A stretch of DNA of 64,000 nucleotides from Acidobacteriota bacterium. GTDB taxonomy: Bacteria > Acidobacteriota > Terriglobia > Terriglobales > Acidobacteriaceae. The notes below the pieces were generated by a model, which was given only the letters and a program-made list of their open reading frames with translations, was not told the origin of the DNA and searched no databases. Location: assembly GCA_018268755.1 (NCBI GenBank), contig JAFDVW010000011.1:148343-212342 (forward strand), in the 5' to 3' direction. Shown here in pieces: positions 53,922 through 61,299 of this stretch. Position numbers and translations under genes: made by a program. Numbering within the stretch: the first letter of the stretch is position 1; the number at the start of each line of letters is the position of its first letter.

Positions 53922-55718
53922 TTACTGCGGTACGACCGGAAGCACTAATGCGGATGGGTGCTTCTGGTCGTGCCAGACCGTGTTGCTGGCCTTCACGGTT
54001 CGCGTCGCATGCGCCTGGTCTTCGCCCGTGTTCAGATTACGGTCAAAGCGAGGGAAGTTGCTGCTGGAAATCTCCAGGCGCAGCCTGTGCCCGGCCAAAA
54101 ATACGTTGCTCGTCGCCACCATATCAATCGCGACAGGGTAGATCGTTCCCGGCTTCATGTTTTCCGCCCGTTCCCGCGAGTTGCGATAGCGCATGCGAAG
54201 GATGCCTTCCGCCAGATTCTGGGCATAACCATTCGGCCATACATCCACCAGCTTGGCGGTAAAGTCGGTGTCGAGCGCGGAGGAGCTGGCATACAGCTCC
54301 AGGCTCAGGGGCCCGGTGACTTCGAAGTCCTGCGTGAAGGCCGGCGTGGTGTAGACCAGAACATCAGGGCGATCTTCAATGGCCCTCTGATCGGCGGGGC
54401 CGGCGGGGATGAAGCGACTGCGATCACAGCACAGCGGGCCTCCGTGAGTGGGCACCGGCTTGGCCGGGTCATACACAAATGTGTCGCGGCTGCTGGGGGC
54501 GTCCGGAGCTTGTAGCGCGAAGCTGCCATCCCCATGCGCAGAGTTGGCGTTGCCGGAAGATTGCAGATAGTAGCGTGTGCTCTTGGCGCGGGCCAACGGC
54601 CACTCATTCTCATCGCGCCACTCGTTTTTGCCCAGCACGAAAATCCTGACCGGCTTGTCCTGCTCGATGCCGGTGGGCAGGCCTTTCAGCACGCTGTCAT
54701 ACCAACGGAACATGAGGGCGTCTTCCTCGATTCCGGCTTGTGGGCCGAAGTCGAGCTCGCCAACCTTCCTTCCACCGCCGGCATGGCCGCCGATGCCAAT
54801 CATCAGACGCTGATGGTCGCGCGCGCTCTCCTTCCCTGCGCGGGCTTTCAGTCCGGCATAGTTGCGGAGCGTGCCCCGCAGAAAAATGTCGTACCACGCC
54901 CCGAAGTGAAATACCGGGACATCAATCTGCTCGTAGTGTTCTTCAATCGAAATGGCTTTCCAATATTCGTCGTAAGCCGGATGTGCCAGCCAGTCGAAGA
55001 AATACGGCGCAAGATTTTCCTGCGGCGCCGGTATTTGTACCGGGTACGAGCTGAGGGGAAGCTTCTCCACCCACAGGAAGGGATTGGTATCTTTGGTCAG
55101 GCGCCGGTCCAGTGTGTTCCACGAGACACGCGCAATCCACGACTCGTTCAACCACTGTTCGAAGGCCCCGCCCTGGTAGACCCAGCCATCGTGATAGTCC
55201 GATCCGGTTTCCCCGGGGAAAAGTCCGGCCAGGTGGGGCGGGTGGGCGATGGCAGCCAGAAACTGCGTGGCCCCCACATAGGAAGAGCCGAACATCCCCA
55301 CCTTGCCGTTGGCATAAGGCAAGGCGGCCGCCCACTCCACCGTATCGTAGCCATCGGCGGACTCATTCTTGAGGGGATACCACTCGCCTTCGGAGGCAAA
55401 TCGTCCGCGCACGTCCTGCGCAATGGCGACATAGCCGCGCTCAGCGGCAACGAAGCAGGTCTCGCGCTCGTCCTGCTTGTCGTAAGGCGTCCGCGTAAGC
55501 AGGACGGGAAAGCGGCCCTCCGCCTGGGGATGGTAGATGTCGGCCCGCAGAATCGTGCCGTCACGCATGGGGACGGCAACGTTGCGTTCCATGGCGACGG
55601 CGTAATGTTCCTGCGCGAACACGGCCTGGGCTGCGCTGCAAAGCAGACATGCGAAAGCAAGAGTCCACAGATAGTTGGTGCAATTGCGCTTTTTCACGGT
55701 GACTGCGAATGGCTTCAT
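53922..55718 (-). CDS. Secreted CocE/NonD-family hydrolase (X-Pro dipeptidyl-peptidase fold)
   Basis: The ATG ending at 55718 overlaps the GH20 stop by four bases, showing coupling; the longer frame upstream is within GH20. A signal peptide (ending AAQAVFAQ) precedes the hydrolase domain with nucleophile S146 in GMFGSSYVGATQ, the strand IAQDVRGRFASEGEW, and a C-terminal jelly-roll domain (DFEVTGPLSLELYASSSALD). Family members cleave esters or amides, for example acyl peptides or cocaine-like esters. Pairing with a GH20 suggests removal of an acyl or peptide group from a hexosamine-containing polymer (inference). Confidence 0.88.
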   Translation of the reverse strand: MKPFAVTVKKRNCTNYLWTLAFACLLCSAAQAVFAQEHYAVAMERNVAVPMRDGTILRADIYHPQAEGRFPVLLTRTPYDKQDERETCFVAAERGYVAIAQDVRGRFASEGEWYPLKNESADGYDTVEWAAALPYANGKVGMFGSSYVGATQFLAAIAHPPHLAGLFPGETGSDYHDGWVYQGGAFEQWLNESWIARVSWNTLDRRLTKDTNPFLWVEKLPLSSYPVQIPAPQENLAPYFFDWLAHPAYDEYWKAISIEEHYEQIDVPVFHFGAWYDIFLRGTLRNYAGLKARAGKESARDHQRLMIGIGGHAGGGRKVGELDFGPQAGIEEDALMFRWYDSVLKGLPTGIEQDKPVRIFVLGKNEWRDENEWPLARAKSTRYYLQSSGNANSAHGDGSFALQAPDAPSSRDTFVYDPAKPVPTHGGPLCCDRSRFIPAGPADQRAIEDRPDVLVYTTPAFTQDFEVTGPLSLELYASSSALDTDFTAKLVDVWPNGYAQNLAEGILRMRYRNSRERAENMKPGTIYPVAIDMVATSNVFLAGHRLRLEISSSNFPRFDRNLNTGEDQAHATRTVKASNTVWHDQKHPSALVLPVVPQ

Positions 55719-57787
55719 GGATTTCCCCCATTGGCTGCTTTGACAAGTTCCTGGATGGCATCCAGCACGGCGATGCGTAACAGTCCCTGCGGTATCTGCG
55801 CGTGGGCTAAAAGCGCGGCCTGCTGCCGGGACCATTCCGGCGGTGGCGTTGCTGCGCGGGAGATCCAGGCCATCGCTTCCTCTCCCGTTTTCCCCAGCGC
55901 GCTTAGGCTGGCGGCGGTTTCTTCGCCGTCCTGAAACAACGGCGCGCGTTGCGCCAGACTGTGGATCGCAGGCCCCAGCTTTTGCCAGGATCGCAGCTCT
56001 GCGGTGAGTTCATCGCGATGAGCGGCATGCCCGGGGTCCGCCAGAAATTCATGGATTTGTCTGCTGAAATTTCGGGCCGCGGGAGGATCGGGAATGGCGA
56101 TGTCTCCCGGCGCCACCAGCGGCGTAAGCTGCGAGGCTTGCCGCGCCTCCTCGCGCGCGCCCAGGCGCAGCGGCTCGATCAAGCCAAAGAACTGCCGCAC
56201 CTCGGGCGAAATCTCTCCTCGCCCCGTGCGGCGCAACATGGCATCCATGGCTGTGTGATGCTGGCTGCCCGCTTCTTCCAGGGCCAGGCTGATGGCCGGT
56301 AAGCGGCGATACATGTCATCACTATCGCGCACCTCGCGGGGAGACCAGAAACGCTCGGCAATGGCGGCGCTGGCCGGCCATACCCGGGTATCCAGGTTCT
56401 CCTGCGCGACCAGCTCCGTCCACACGCAGACTTCACCGCCCAGGATGTGCGCGGCTTCCGCCGCGGTAAGGTGCGTCTCGTCGGGGACCGGATCAGCCAG
56501 ATACTGTTTGGAGATACGCTCCATCTTGTCCAGGTAATACGGTCCAGAAAGGACGCTGTCGAAGCCCAACTTTGCGGCCGTGGCCAGGGATTGCGGGCCC
56601 AGCCACGATTGCACCAACACGTCCCGTCTCAGGTCGGGCCGCACAATTTCATCCCAGCCCACCATGCGCCGGCCGTGTTTTTCCAGCAGTTCGACCAGCC
56701 TCTGATTGAAATAAGCCTGCAGCGCGCCGTTGTCTTTCATGCCGTTCTGTTTCATGAAGGCCTGGACGCGCGGGCTCTTGTCCCATGACGAGCCTTCCAC
56801 TTCATCTCCGCCAATGTGCCAGTACCGGTCGGGAAAAAGTGAAGTCATCTCGCCCAGAAACGTGTCCAGAAAACGATAGGTGCTCTCCTGGGTGGGATCG
56901 AGGTTGACGGAATCGATGCCGAATTGATGCGTGAAGGTGAACGGGCCCGGCAGGCTGGCCAGTTCGGGATATCCGATCAGCCAGGAATGCGCGTGCGAAG
57001 GCATGTCGAACTCGGGCACCACGCGAATGCCGCGCTCGCGCGCATAGGCCACAATGTCGCGCACTTCCGCTTGCGTGTAGTAAAGGCCGTCGGACCCCAG
57101 TTCATGCAGGCGAGGGAATTGTCTGCTTTCGATCCGGAACCCCTGATAGTCGGACAAGTGCCAGTGAAAGACATTGAGTTTGACCACCGCCATGGTGTCG
57201 AGCAGCCGCTTGATATTCGCGACTGGCTGCCAATGACGCGAGACATCGAGCAGAAGTCCTCGCCAGACAAAACGGGGATGGTCGTTAATCCTTGCAGTAT
57301 GGAAGTAAAATCCTTTGCCGTCGGCGTCCAGCAATTGCAGAAAAGTTTCCAGCCCGCGCAGCGCACCAACTACCGTCGCCGCATGCAGGACTGCTCGCTG
57401 GGGACCGACATCGAGAGTGTAGCTTTCGTCCTCCTGCGTCCCTTGTACCGGCATTCCTGCGGCGGCGACATCGAGCCACAGTTCCCCATGAGGTGGTGCG
57501 TCTGAGGCCTTTGCCCGCAAGAGGATGTATCCCGTGCGATCGCTGAGTCGCTGCAACGCCCGGTCGATGGCGTGTTCCAGCCGGTCATCGCTGAAGTGGC
57601 CGGTCGTTATGCGGAAGTTTGCATCCAGCGGCATTTGTCCCGCCTGATCGGAAATCGAGGCCGGCTGCGGCATGAGCGAAAGGGAAGAAGTAGCTTGGGC
57701 GTTTCCGCCCGCCGGAAAAATCGTGGCGAATGTGAAGAGAAGCCATAGGCTTGACCACGCTCGCGCGCACTGTATGGGAAAGCACAT
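55715..57787 (-). CDS. Secreted GH20 beta-N-acetylhexosaminidase
   Basis: The 690-residue protein has a signal peptide (ending FPAGGNAQA), a GH20b-type N-domain and the GH20 barrel. Family marks include FVWRGLLLDVSRHW, NVFHWHLSDYQGFRIES, VVPEFDMPSHAHSW, and the catalytic pair D328-E329 in WHIGGDEVEGSSW, with W-G-P/W-D loops later. GH20 enzymes remove terminal GlcNAc or GalNAc by substrate-assisted catalysis. The C-terminal about 140 residues are helical and unassigned. A truncated signal-peptide-like relic lies immediately upstream on the same strand (57790-57933). Confidence 0.93.
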   Translation of the reverse strand: MCFPIQCARAWSSLWLLFTFATIFPAGGNAQATSSLSLMPQPASISDQAGQMPLDANFRITTGHFSDDRLEHAIDRALQRLSDRTGYILLRAKASDAPPHGELWLDVAAAGMPVQGTQEDESYTLDVGPQRAVLHAATVVGALRGLETFLQLLDADGKGFYFHTARINDHPRFVWRGLLLDVSRHWQPVANIKRLLDTMAVVKLNVFHWHLSDYQGFRIESRQFPRLHELGSDGLYYTQAEVRDIVAYARERGIRVVPEFDMPSHAHSWLIGYPELASLPGPFTFTHQFGIDSVNLDPTQESTYRFLDTFLGEMTSLFPDRYWHIGGDEVEGSSWDKSPRVQAFMKQNGMKDNGALQAYFNQRLVELLEKHGRRMVGWDEIVRPDLRRDVLVQSWLGPQSLATAAKLGFDSVLSGPYYLDKMERISKQYLADPVPDETHLTAAEAAHILGGEVCVWTELVAQENLDTRVWPASAAIAERFWSPREVRDSDDMYRRLPAISLALEEAGSQHHTAMDAMLRRTGRGEISPEVRQFFGLIEPLRLGAREEARQASQLTPLVAPGDIAIPDPPAARNFSRQIHEFLADPGHAAHRDELTAELRSWQKLGPAIHSLAQRAPLFQDGEETAASLSALGKTGEEAMAWISRAATPPPEWSRQQAALLAHAQIPQGLLRIAVLDAIQELVKAANGGNP

Positions 57788-57789
57788 AG

Positions 57790-57933
57790 CTGGGGTCCCT
57801 CTCTCGCCAGATTACGGCTGGCTTCGGAAAAATCTTCGCCGCGCACGATTTCCACTTGCGCTGCTCCGCCCGCTTCCACTACAAGAAGGGGAGCGAATGA
57901 AAGCGAAAGAAAAAGAAATAAATTTCGCACCAT
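57790..57933 (-). pseudogene. Truncated 5' end of a secreted protein, abutting GH20
   Basis: An ATG ending at 57933 opens a frame with a clear signal peptide (MVRNLFLFLSLSFAPLL...) and a plausible mature start (VEIVRGEDFSEASRNLAREG). After about 45 codons, near 57790, the frame runs out of frame into the GH20 gene and loses coding character. This looks like the head of a deleted secreted enzyme. A short leader peptide is a less likely alternative. The parent family cannot be named from so little sequence. Confidence 0.5.
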
Positions 57934-57997
57934 CACATCTTTGCCGCATCTGCGGGCCACACCGGCGATCTGCGCCTCCGCAGAAAGGAACAAATTT

Positions 57998-58822
57998 ATG
58001 ACCACCCCGGCTTACTCGGCGGAAAAAATGATCTTTCGCAAGACCAATGCCCGCAAGGGACGCCACATTGCGGTCTCCCCGGACAACAGCACTATGCGTC
58101 ACCTGGCGTACGGGCGGATTATCCTGGACCTCGATCTCGCCTCGGTAAGCTTTGCCACTGGGGAGCGCGAGACCGGCCTGATTTGCCTGAGCGGGGAAGC
58201 CGAAGTAAAAACCCCAACCGCGACCACGCTGTTGGGGAAGTACGACGCCATGTACATCCCGCGCGATGCCCAAGTGGAAATGACCACCTCGTCTGCCGTG
58301 GACCTGGCGGAGTTTTCCGCCGAAGTTTCCCGGCAGTATCCCCTGCAGGTGGTCCGCTATGCCGAGATCGCCAAGGATCCGGGCTTGAAGTTTGATACCG
58401 GCGGGCCGGGCTCCACCCGCCATCTCAACATGCTGCTGGCCAAAAATATTCAGGCGGGCCGCCTGGTGGCCGGGCTTACCCATTCCGATCCCGGCAACTG
58501 GACGAGCTGGCCGCCCCATGAACACGCCAAAATGCTGGAAGAAATCTACGTGTATGTCGATATGCCGCATCCCGCTTACGGCATACAGATGGTGTACAAC
58601 GACACCGAGTATCCCGAACTGGTCACCGTAGTGCGCGAGGGTGATGCCGTGCTGATGCCCAGCGGGTATCACCCCAATGTGGCCGTACCCGGCCACCGCA
58701 TGGGCTTTCTCTGGGCGATGGCGGCGCATCGCGAAGAGGAAGACCGGCAGTTCGGCGTGGTTCATGTGCAACCCGGGTTCGATCAAGGTAGCTCCGGACT
58801 GGAAGCAGGCCGCAAGAATTGA
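57998..58822 (+). CDS. IolB/KduI-like isomerase (5-deoxy-glucuronate isomerase family)
   Basis: The ATG at 57998 follows AGAAAGGA; the frame extends upstream to 57941 without coding signs. The 274-residue bicupin shows the family metal-site segment DPGNWTSWPPHEHAKMLEEIYVYV (His-x-His and Glu), then LMPSGYHPNVAVPGHRMGF. IolB converts 5-deoxy-glucuronate to a keto form in inositol breakdown, and KduI does the equivalent for pectin-derived uronates. The sequence looks nearer IolB, but the surroundings (sugar-polymer genes, no other iol genes) leave the substrate open. It is cytoplasmic (no signal). Confidence 0.85.
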   Translation: MTTPAYSAEKMIFRKTNARKGRHIAVSPDNSTMRHLAYGRIILDLDLASVSFATGERETGLICLSGEAEVKTPTATTLLGKYDAMYIPRDAQVEMTTSSAVDLAEFSAEVSRQYPLQVVRYAEIAKDPGLKFDTGGPGSTRHLNMLLAKNIQAGRLVAGLTHSDPGNWTSWPPHEHAKMLEEIYVYVDMPHPAYGIQMVYNDTEYPELVTVVREGDAVLMPSGYHPNVAVPGHRMGFLWAMAAHREEEDRQFGVVHVQPGFDQGSSGLEAGRKN

Positions 58823-58825
58823 CCA

Positions 58826-58859
58826 GGCAGCTCCCGGCGTTTATCGCGCCGGGCCTGCC
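58826..58859. terminator. Hairpin between convergent isomerase and GH36-like genes
   Basis: CCCGGCG (58833-58839) pairs with CGCCGGG (58847-58853), extended by GGCAG/CTGCC. It overlaps the last codons of the minus-strand gene and lacks a T-run. It may act as a bidirectional terminator. Confidence 0.4.
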
Positions 58860-61126
58860 ACAGGCGTTGCTTCCAGCAATAGATTGTCCTGGAAATGTAC
58901 TTTCAGCTTGGCCACGGGACCTTGTACGGTCCCGTAATCTTTTTCGTGCACATAGTCCACGACTTTGTATGCCTGGGCCTGCAAACCACGTAGTTCGACG
59001 GCCCCCTCCCAGGGCGAAACCGCCGTGGTCGCAGGGCTGGGCTCGGGTTCAAAGAACGCGTAATATATCTTGCCGTCTTTCGCGATGGCATAGCCCTCCG
59101 GATCGTCATAGCCGAGGGTGTAAAGGTCTTCAAACGCTCCCTGAGAAAGCATTTTTTCGTTGTACAGCCCAATCCACTTCTTCCAGTGCGCTTCTTTCTC
59201 CGGTGTCAGATAGATGGGCGAGAACTTGGCGCCATAATCCGGCCAGGTGAATTTCGTACCGGGAACTCCTCCCGTCCCCATGGTGGAGGCAAAGTCTTCT
59301 CCCAGCTGCCGCACTTTCGGAGTATTGGGATCGAGGATGCGGGTAAGTTCGACGTGGTCTCCATAGACCGCGAATTTGGGCCCGAGGATAGCTTTGTACA
59401 TCTTGATCCGCCGCCGTACCTGGGCTGCGCCTACCGGGTCGCCCGTCACCGCCTGGTCCATGTAGCGAAACCACGCCAGGCTGGGCGGCGTGCCGCAGGC
59501 ACAGCTTTGGGTGACGCTGTCGGGCTTGAGGGCGCGGGTGGCCTCAAAGATGACTTTGTACACTTCCCCCATTGCATGGACCGAGTCATCCGGCGATTTG
59601 TGATGGTGTTTCGGGTTGTAGCAGCGGGGAGTGGCAAAGATATTGTCGAGTTTGTGGCCGTCAAAGTCCCAGTCGCGGATAAAGCGTTCGGTGAGTTGCT
59701 TGTGATAGGCCTGCACTTCCGGTAGAGCTGGGCACAGGGTGGCCAGATTGCGCGCCATCAGCGCGGGCTTGCCGCTTTTATCCAGAATCAGCCAGTCGGG
59801 ATGCTCTTTGGCCACATCGGACATCATGTATTTGTGGTCGCCGCTGGAGTTTTGTCCGATTTCCACGCCCAGCGGCAGCCACCAGATTTGTATCTTGATC
59901 CCCTGTGCATGAAAATCCTTCACCAGCTTTTGCATGGAATCGCCGGGGAAGGTATCTGCGCGCGCTTTCCAGTCTCCATAATTATTAAACCAACGGTCGT
60001 CCAGTGTGGCCCAGTGGATGCCCAGCTCTTTGAGTTTGGGAATGGTGCCGGTCATCTGCTTGGGCGTGACGTCCGCCTTGTATCCCCACCCACACCAGCT
60101 CACGGCGTAGTCTTCGGGGTTGGAAGACGGCCGCGCCAGGCCTTCGCGGTCGAGGGCTTGGGCCCACAGGCTCAAGGGCTGGTAATAATCTCCGGCGTAA
60201 ACGGCCACGAAGGTGCGTGGCGTGGAATAAGTTTCTCCCGGCTGCAAGGTGGTCTGCGCCGGAAGGCGGACTGCCGCGGTCACGCGGCCGTCGCTTTCCG
60301 TTTGCACCGGAATGGAAAGCACCAAAGGCAGGGTTTCAATATGTCCGATGGCTTCGCCCACCTGGCGCGTCCAGAAGGCGACCACGGGAATTCCCCCGCC
60401 GGCCCCTCCCGCATCTCCATCCACGTCGACCGGCAGGCTGAAGGGGTTCTCCTGCGAAAATTTTGCCGGCAGCGGAAGAATCTCATCTTTGCCCCACTTC
60501 AGGCTGGATCCAAAGAAGGCCCACAGGGCATGGGGTTGGGCCTTCGCGTCGGCAATCGACGCATTCAGGTGGTGCTCCTGCAGGGTAAATTCATCGAGCG
60601 GGACGGCGGCGTTGCTCGAGTTGTGCAGGGTAGCGGAAAGAATCGCCAGGCTCGGCAAGTCGTCGTACAGTTCCAGCCGCAATGTCTCGTCCAGGCCGGT
60701 GCTCGCGCTGTGCGCCTCCACCATCACTTCTTTCCCCGTCTTCCCCAGCTTGCCGGTGGCCTCGCGCACTTGCGCATGCGAGAGATCCAACACGAAGTCG
60801 GAAATCGCTTTGCCGCCCACCACAATTTTTTGTCCACCTCCGGCCTGCGCATCGTCGAGGGTAAGGTACGCACCATTTTTTCGCAGCTTGGCGCTCAGAT
60901 ATCCCGAGGAGGAGAGCACAAACTCAGCCGCGGAAGAGACGACTGAAACCCCGTCCGCCTGCACCGTGACTTGGATAGAAGAACGGGGGACGGGCGCGAC
61001 CGTGGGCTTGGGGGCTTTCTGGCAGGAGGTCAGAAGAAGAATGCCCAAGAGAAAGAAACCGCAAGTTTGCGCCACGGACCGGGATTTTCTCTGATGATCA
61101 GCAGTTAAAGGTTTAAAAATGAACAT
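58841..61126 (-). CDS. Alpha-galactosidase-like (GH36 clan) lipoprotein
   Basis: The ATG ending at 61126 has AGGAG nine bases upstream; ATG 61135 abuts that site and is less likely. A lipoprotein signal (LLGILLLTSC) leads to a 761-residue enzyme homologous to 33622-35658: WCGWGYKADV, IHWATLDDRWFNNYGDW, IQIWWLPLG, nucleophile D494 in DGHKLDNIFA and acid/base D562 in VTGDPVGAAQ. The distal motif differs from the first copy (LDNIF against LDGQD), so specificity may differ. The lipid anchor would hold it at the outer membrane near the divergent receptor encoded at 61300, with which it shares an operator element. Confidence 0.86.
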   Translation of the reverse strand: MFIFKPLTADHQRKSRSVAQTCGFFLLGILLLTSCQKAPKPTVAPVPRSSIQVTVQADGVSVVSSAAEFVLSSSGYLSAKLRKNGAYLTLDDAQAGGGQKIVVGGKAISDFVLDLSHAQVREATGKLGKTGKEVMVEAHSASTGLDETLRLELYDDLPSLAILSATLHNSSNAAVPLDEFTLQEHHLNASIADAKAQPHALWAFFGSSLKWGKDEILPLPAKFSQENPFSLPVDVDGDAGGAGGGIPVVAFWTRQVGEAIGHIETLPLVLSIPVQTESDGRVTAAVRLPAQTTLQPGETYSTPRTFVAVYAGDYYQPLSLWAQALDREGLARPSSNPEDYAVSWCGWGYKADVTPKQMTGTIPKLKELGIHWATLDDRWFNNYGDWKARADTFPGDSMQKLVKDFHAQGIKIQIWWLPLGVEIGQNSSGDHKYMMSDVAKEHPDWLILDKSGKPALMARNLATLCPALPEVQAYHKQLTERFIRDWDFDGHKLDNIFATPRCYNPKHHHKSPDDSVHAMGEVYKVIFEATRALKPDSVTQSCACGTPPSLAWFRYMDQAVTGDPVGAAQVRRRIKMYKAILGPKFAVYGDHVELTRILDPNTPKVRQLGEDFASTMGTGGVPGTKFTWPDYGAKFSPIYLTPEKEAHWKKWIGLYNEKMLSQGAFEDLYTLGYDDPEGYAIAKDGKIYYAFFEPEPSPATTAVSPWEGAVELRGLQAQAYKVVDYVHEKDYGTVQGPVAKLKVHFQDNLLLEATPVAGPAR

Positions 61127-61210
61127 GATAAGCATCTCCTGCCGGGAATTGGAGACAACTTGCTGGGTCTTTTTGCGCCCCCTGAGTCTACTGCAAAAAA
61201 CACAATTTCG

Positions 61211-61245
61211 AGAAATATTTCTTAAAAATAAGAATATTCTTGACA
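61211..61245. promoter_or_regulatory. Shared operator/promoter element, copy 2 (divergent GH36-like / receptor)
   Basis: The same 13-mer GAAATATTTCTTA as at 48140, then an inverted repeat TTCTTA-AAAA-TAAGAA and TTGACA (61240-61245). A weak TAGCTT (61264-61269) lies about 18 bases later for the receptor gene. The element is 15 bases against 16 between 13-mer and TTGACA in the first copy. Confidence 0.6.
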
Positions 61246-61299
61246 GCAATCGGAAATTTCAGGTAGCTTCCCGCCATCGAGATGTCCCAGGGGGAATCG

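Noticed and set aside
22525..57920. Apparent shared motif TTTTnCTTTCG at 22.53, 30.53 and 57.90 kb
   Set aside because: The 57.9 kb copy encodes part of a signal peptide (Leu/Phe/Ser codons) and the others align only loosely. Chance similarity of T-rich tracts is more likely than an operator.
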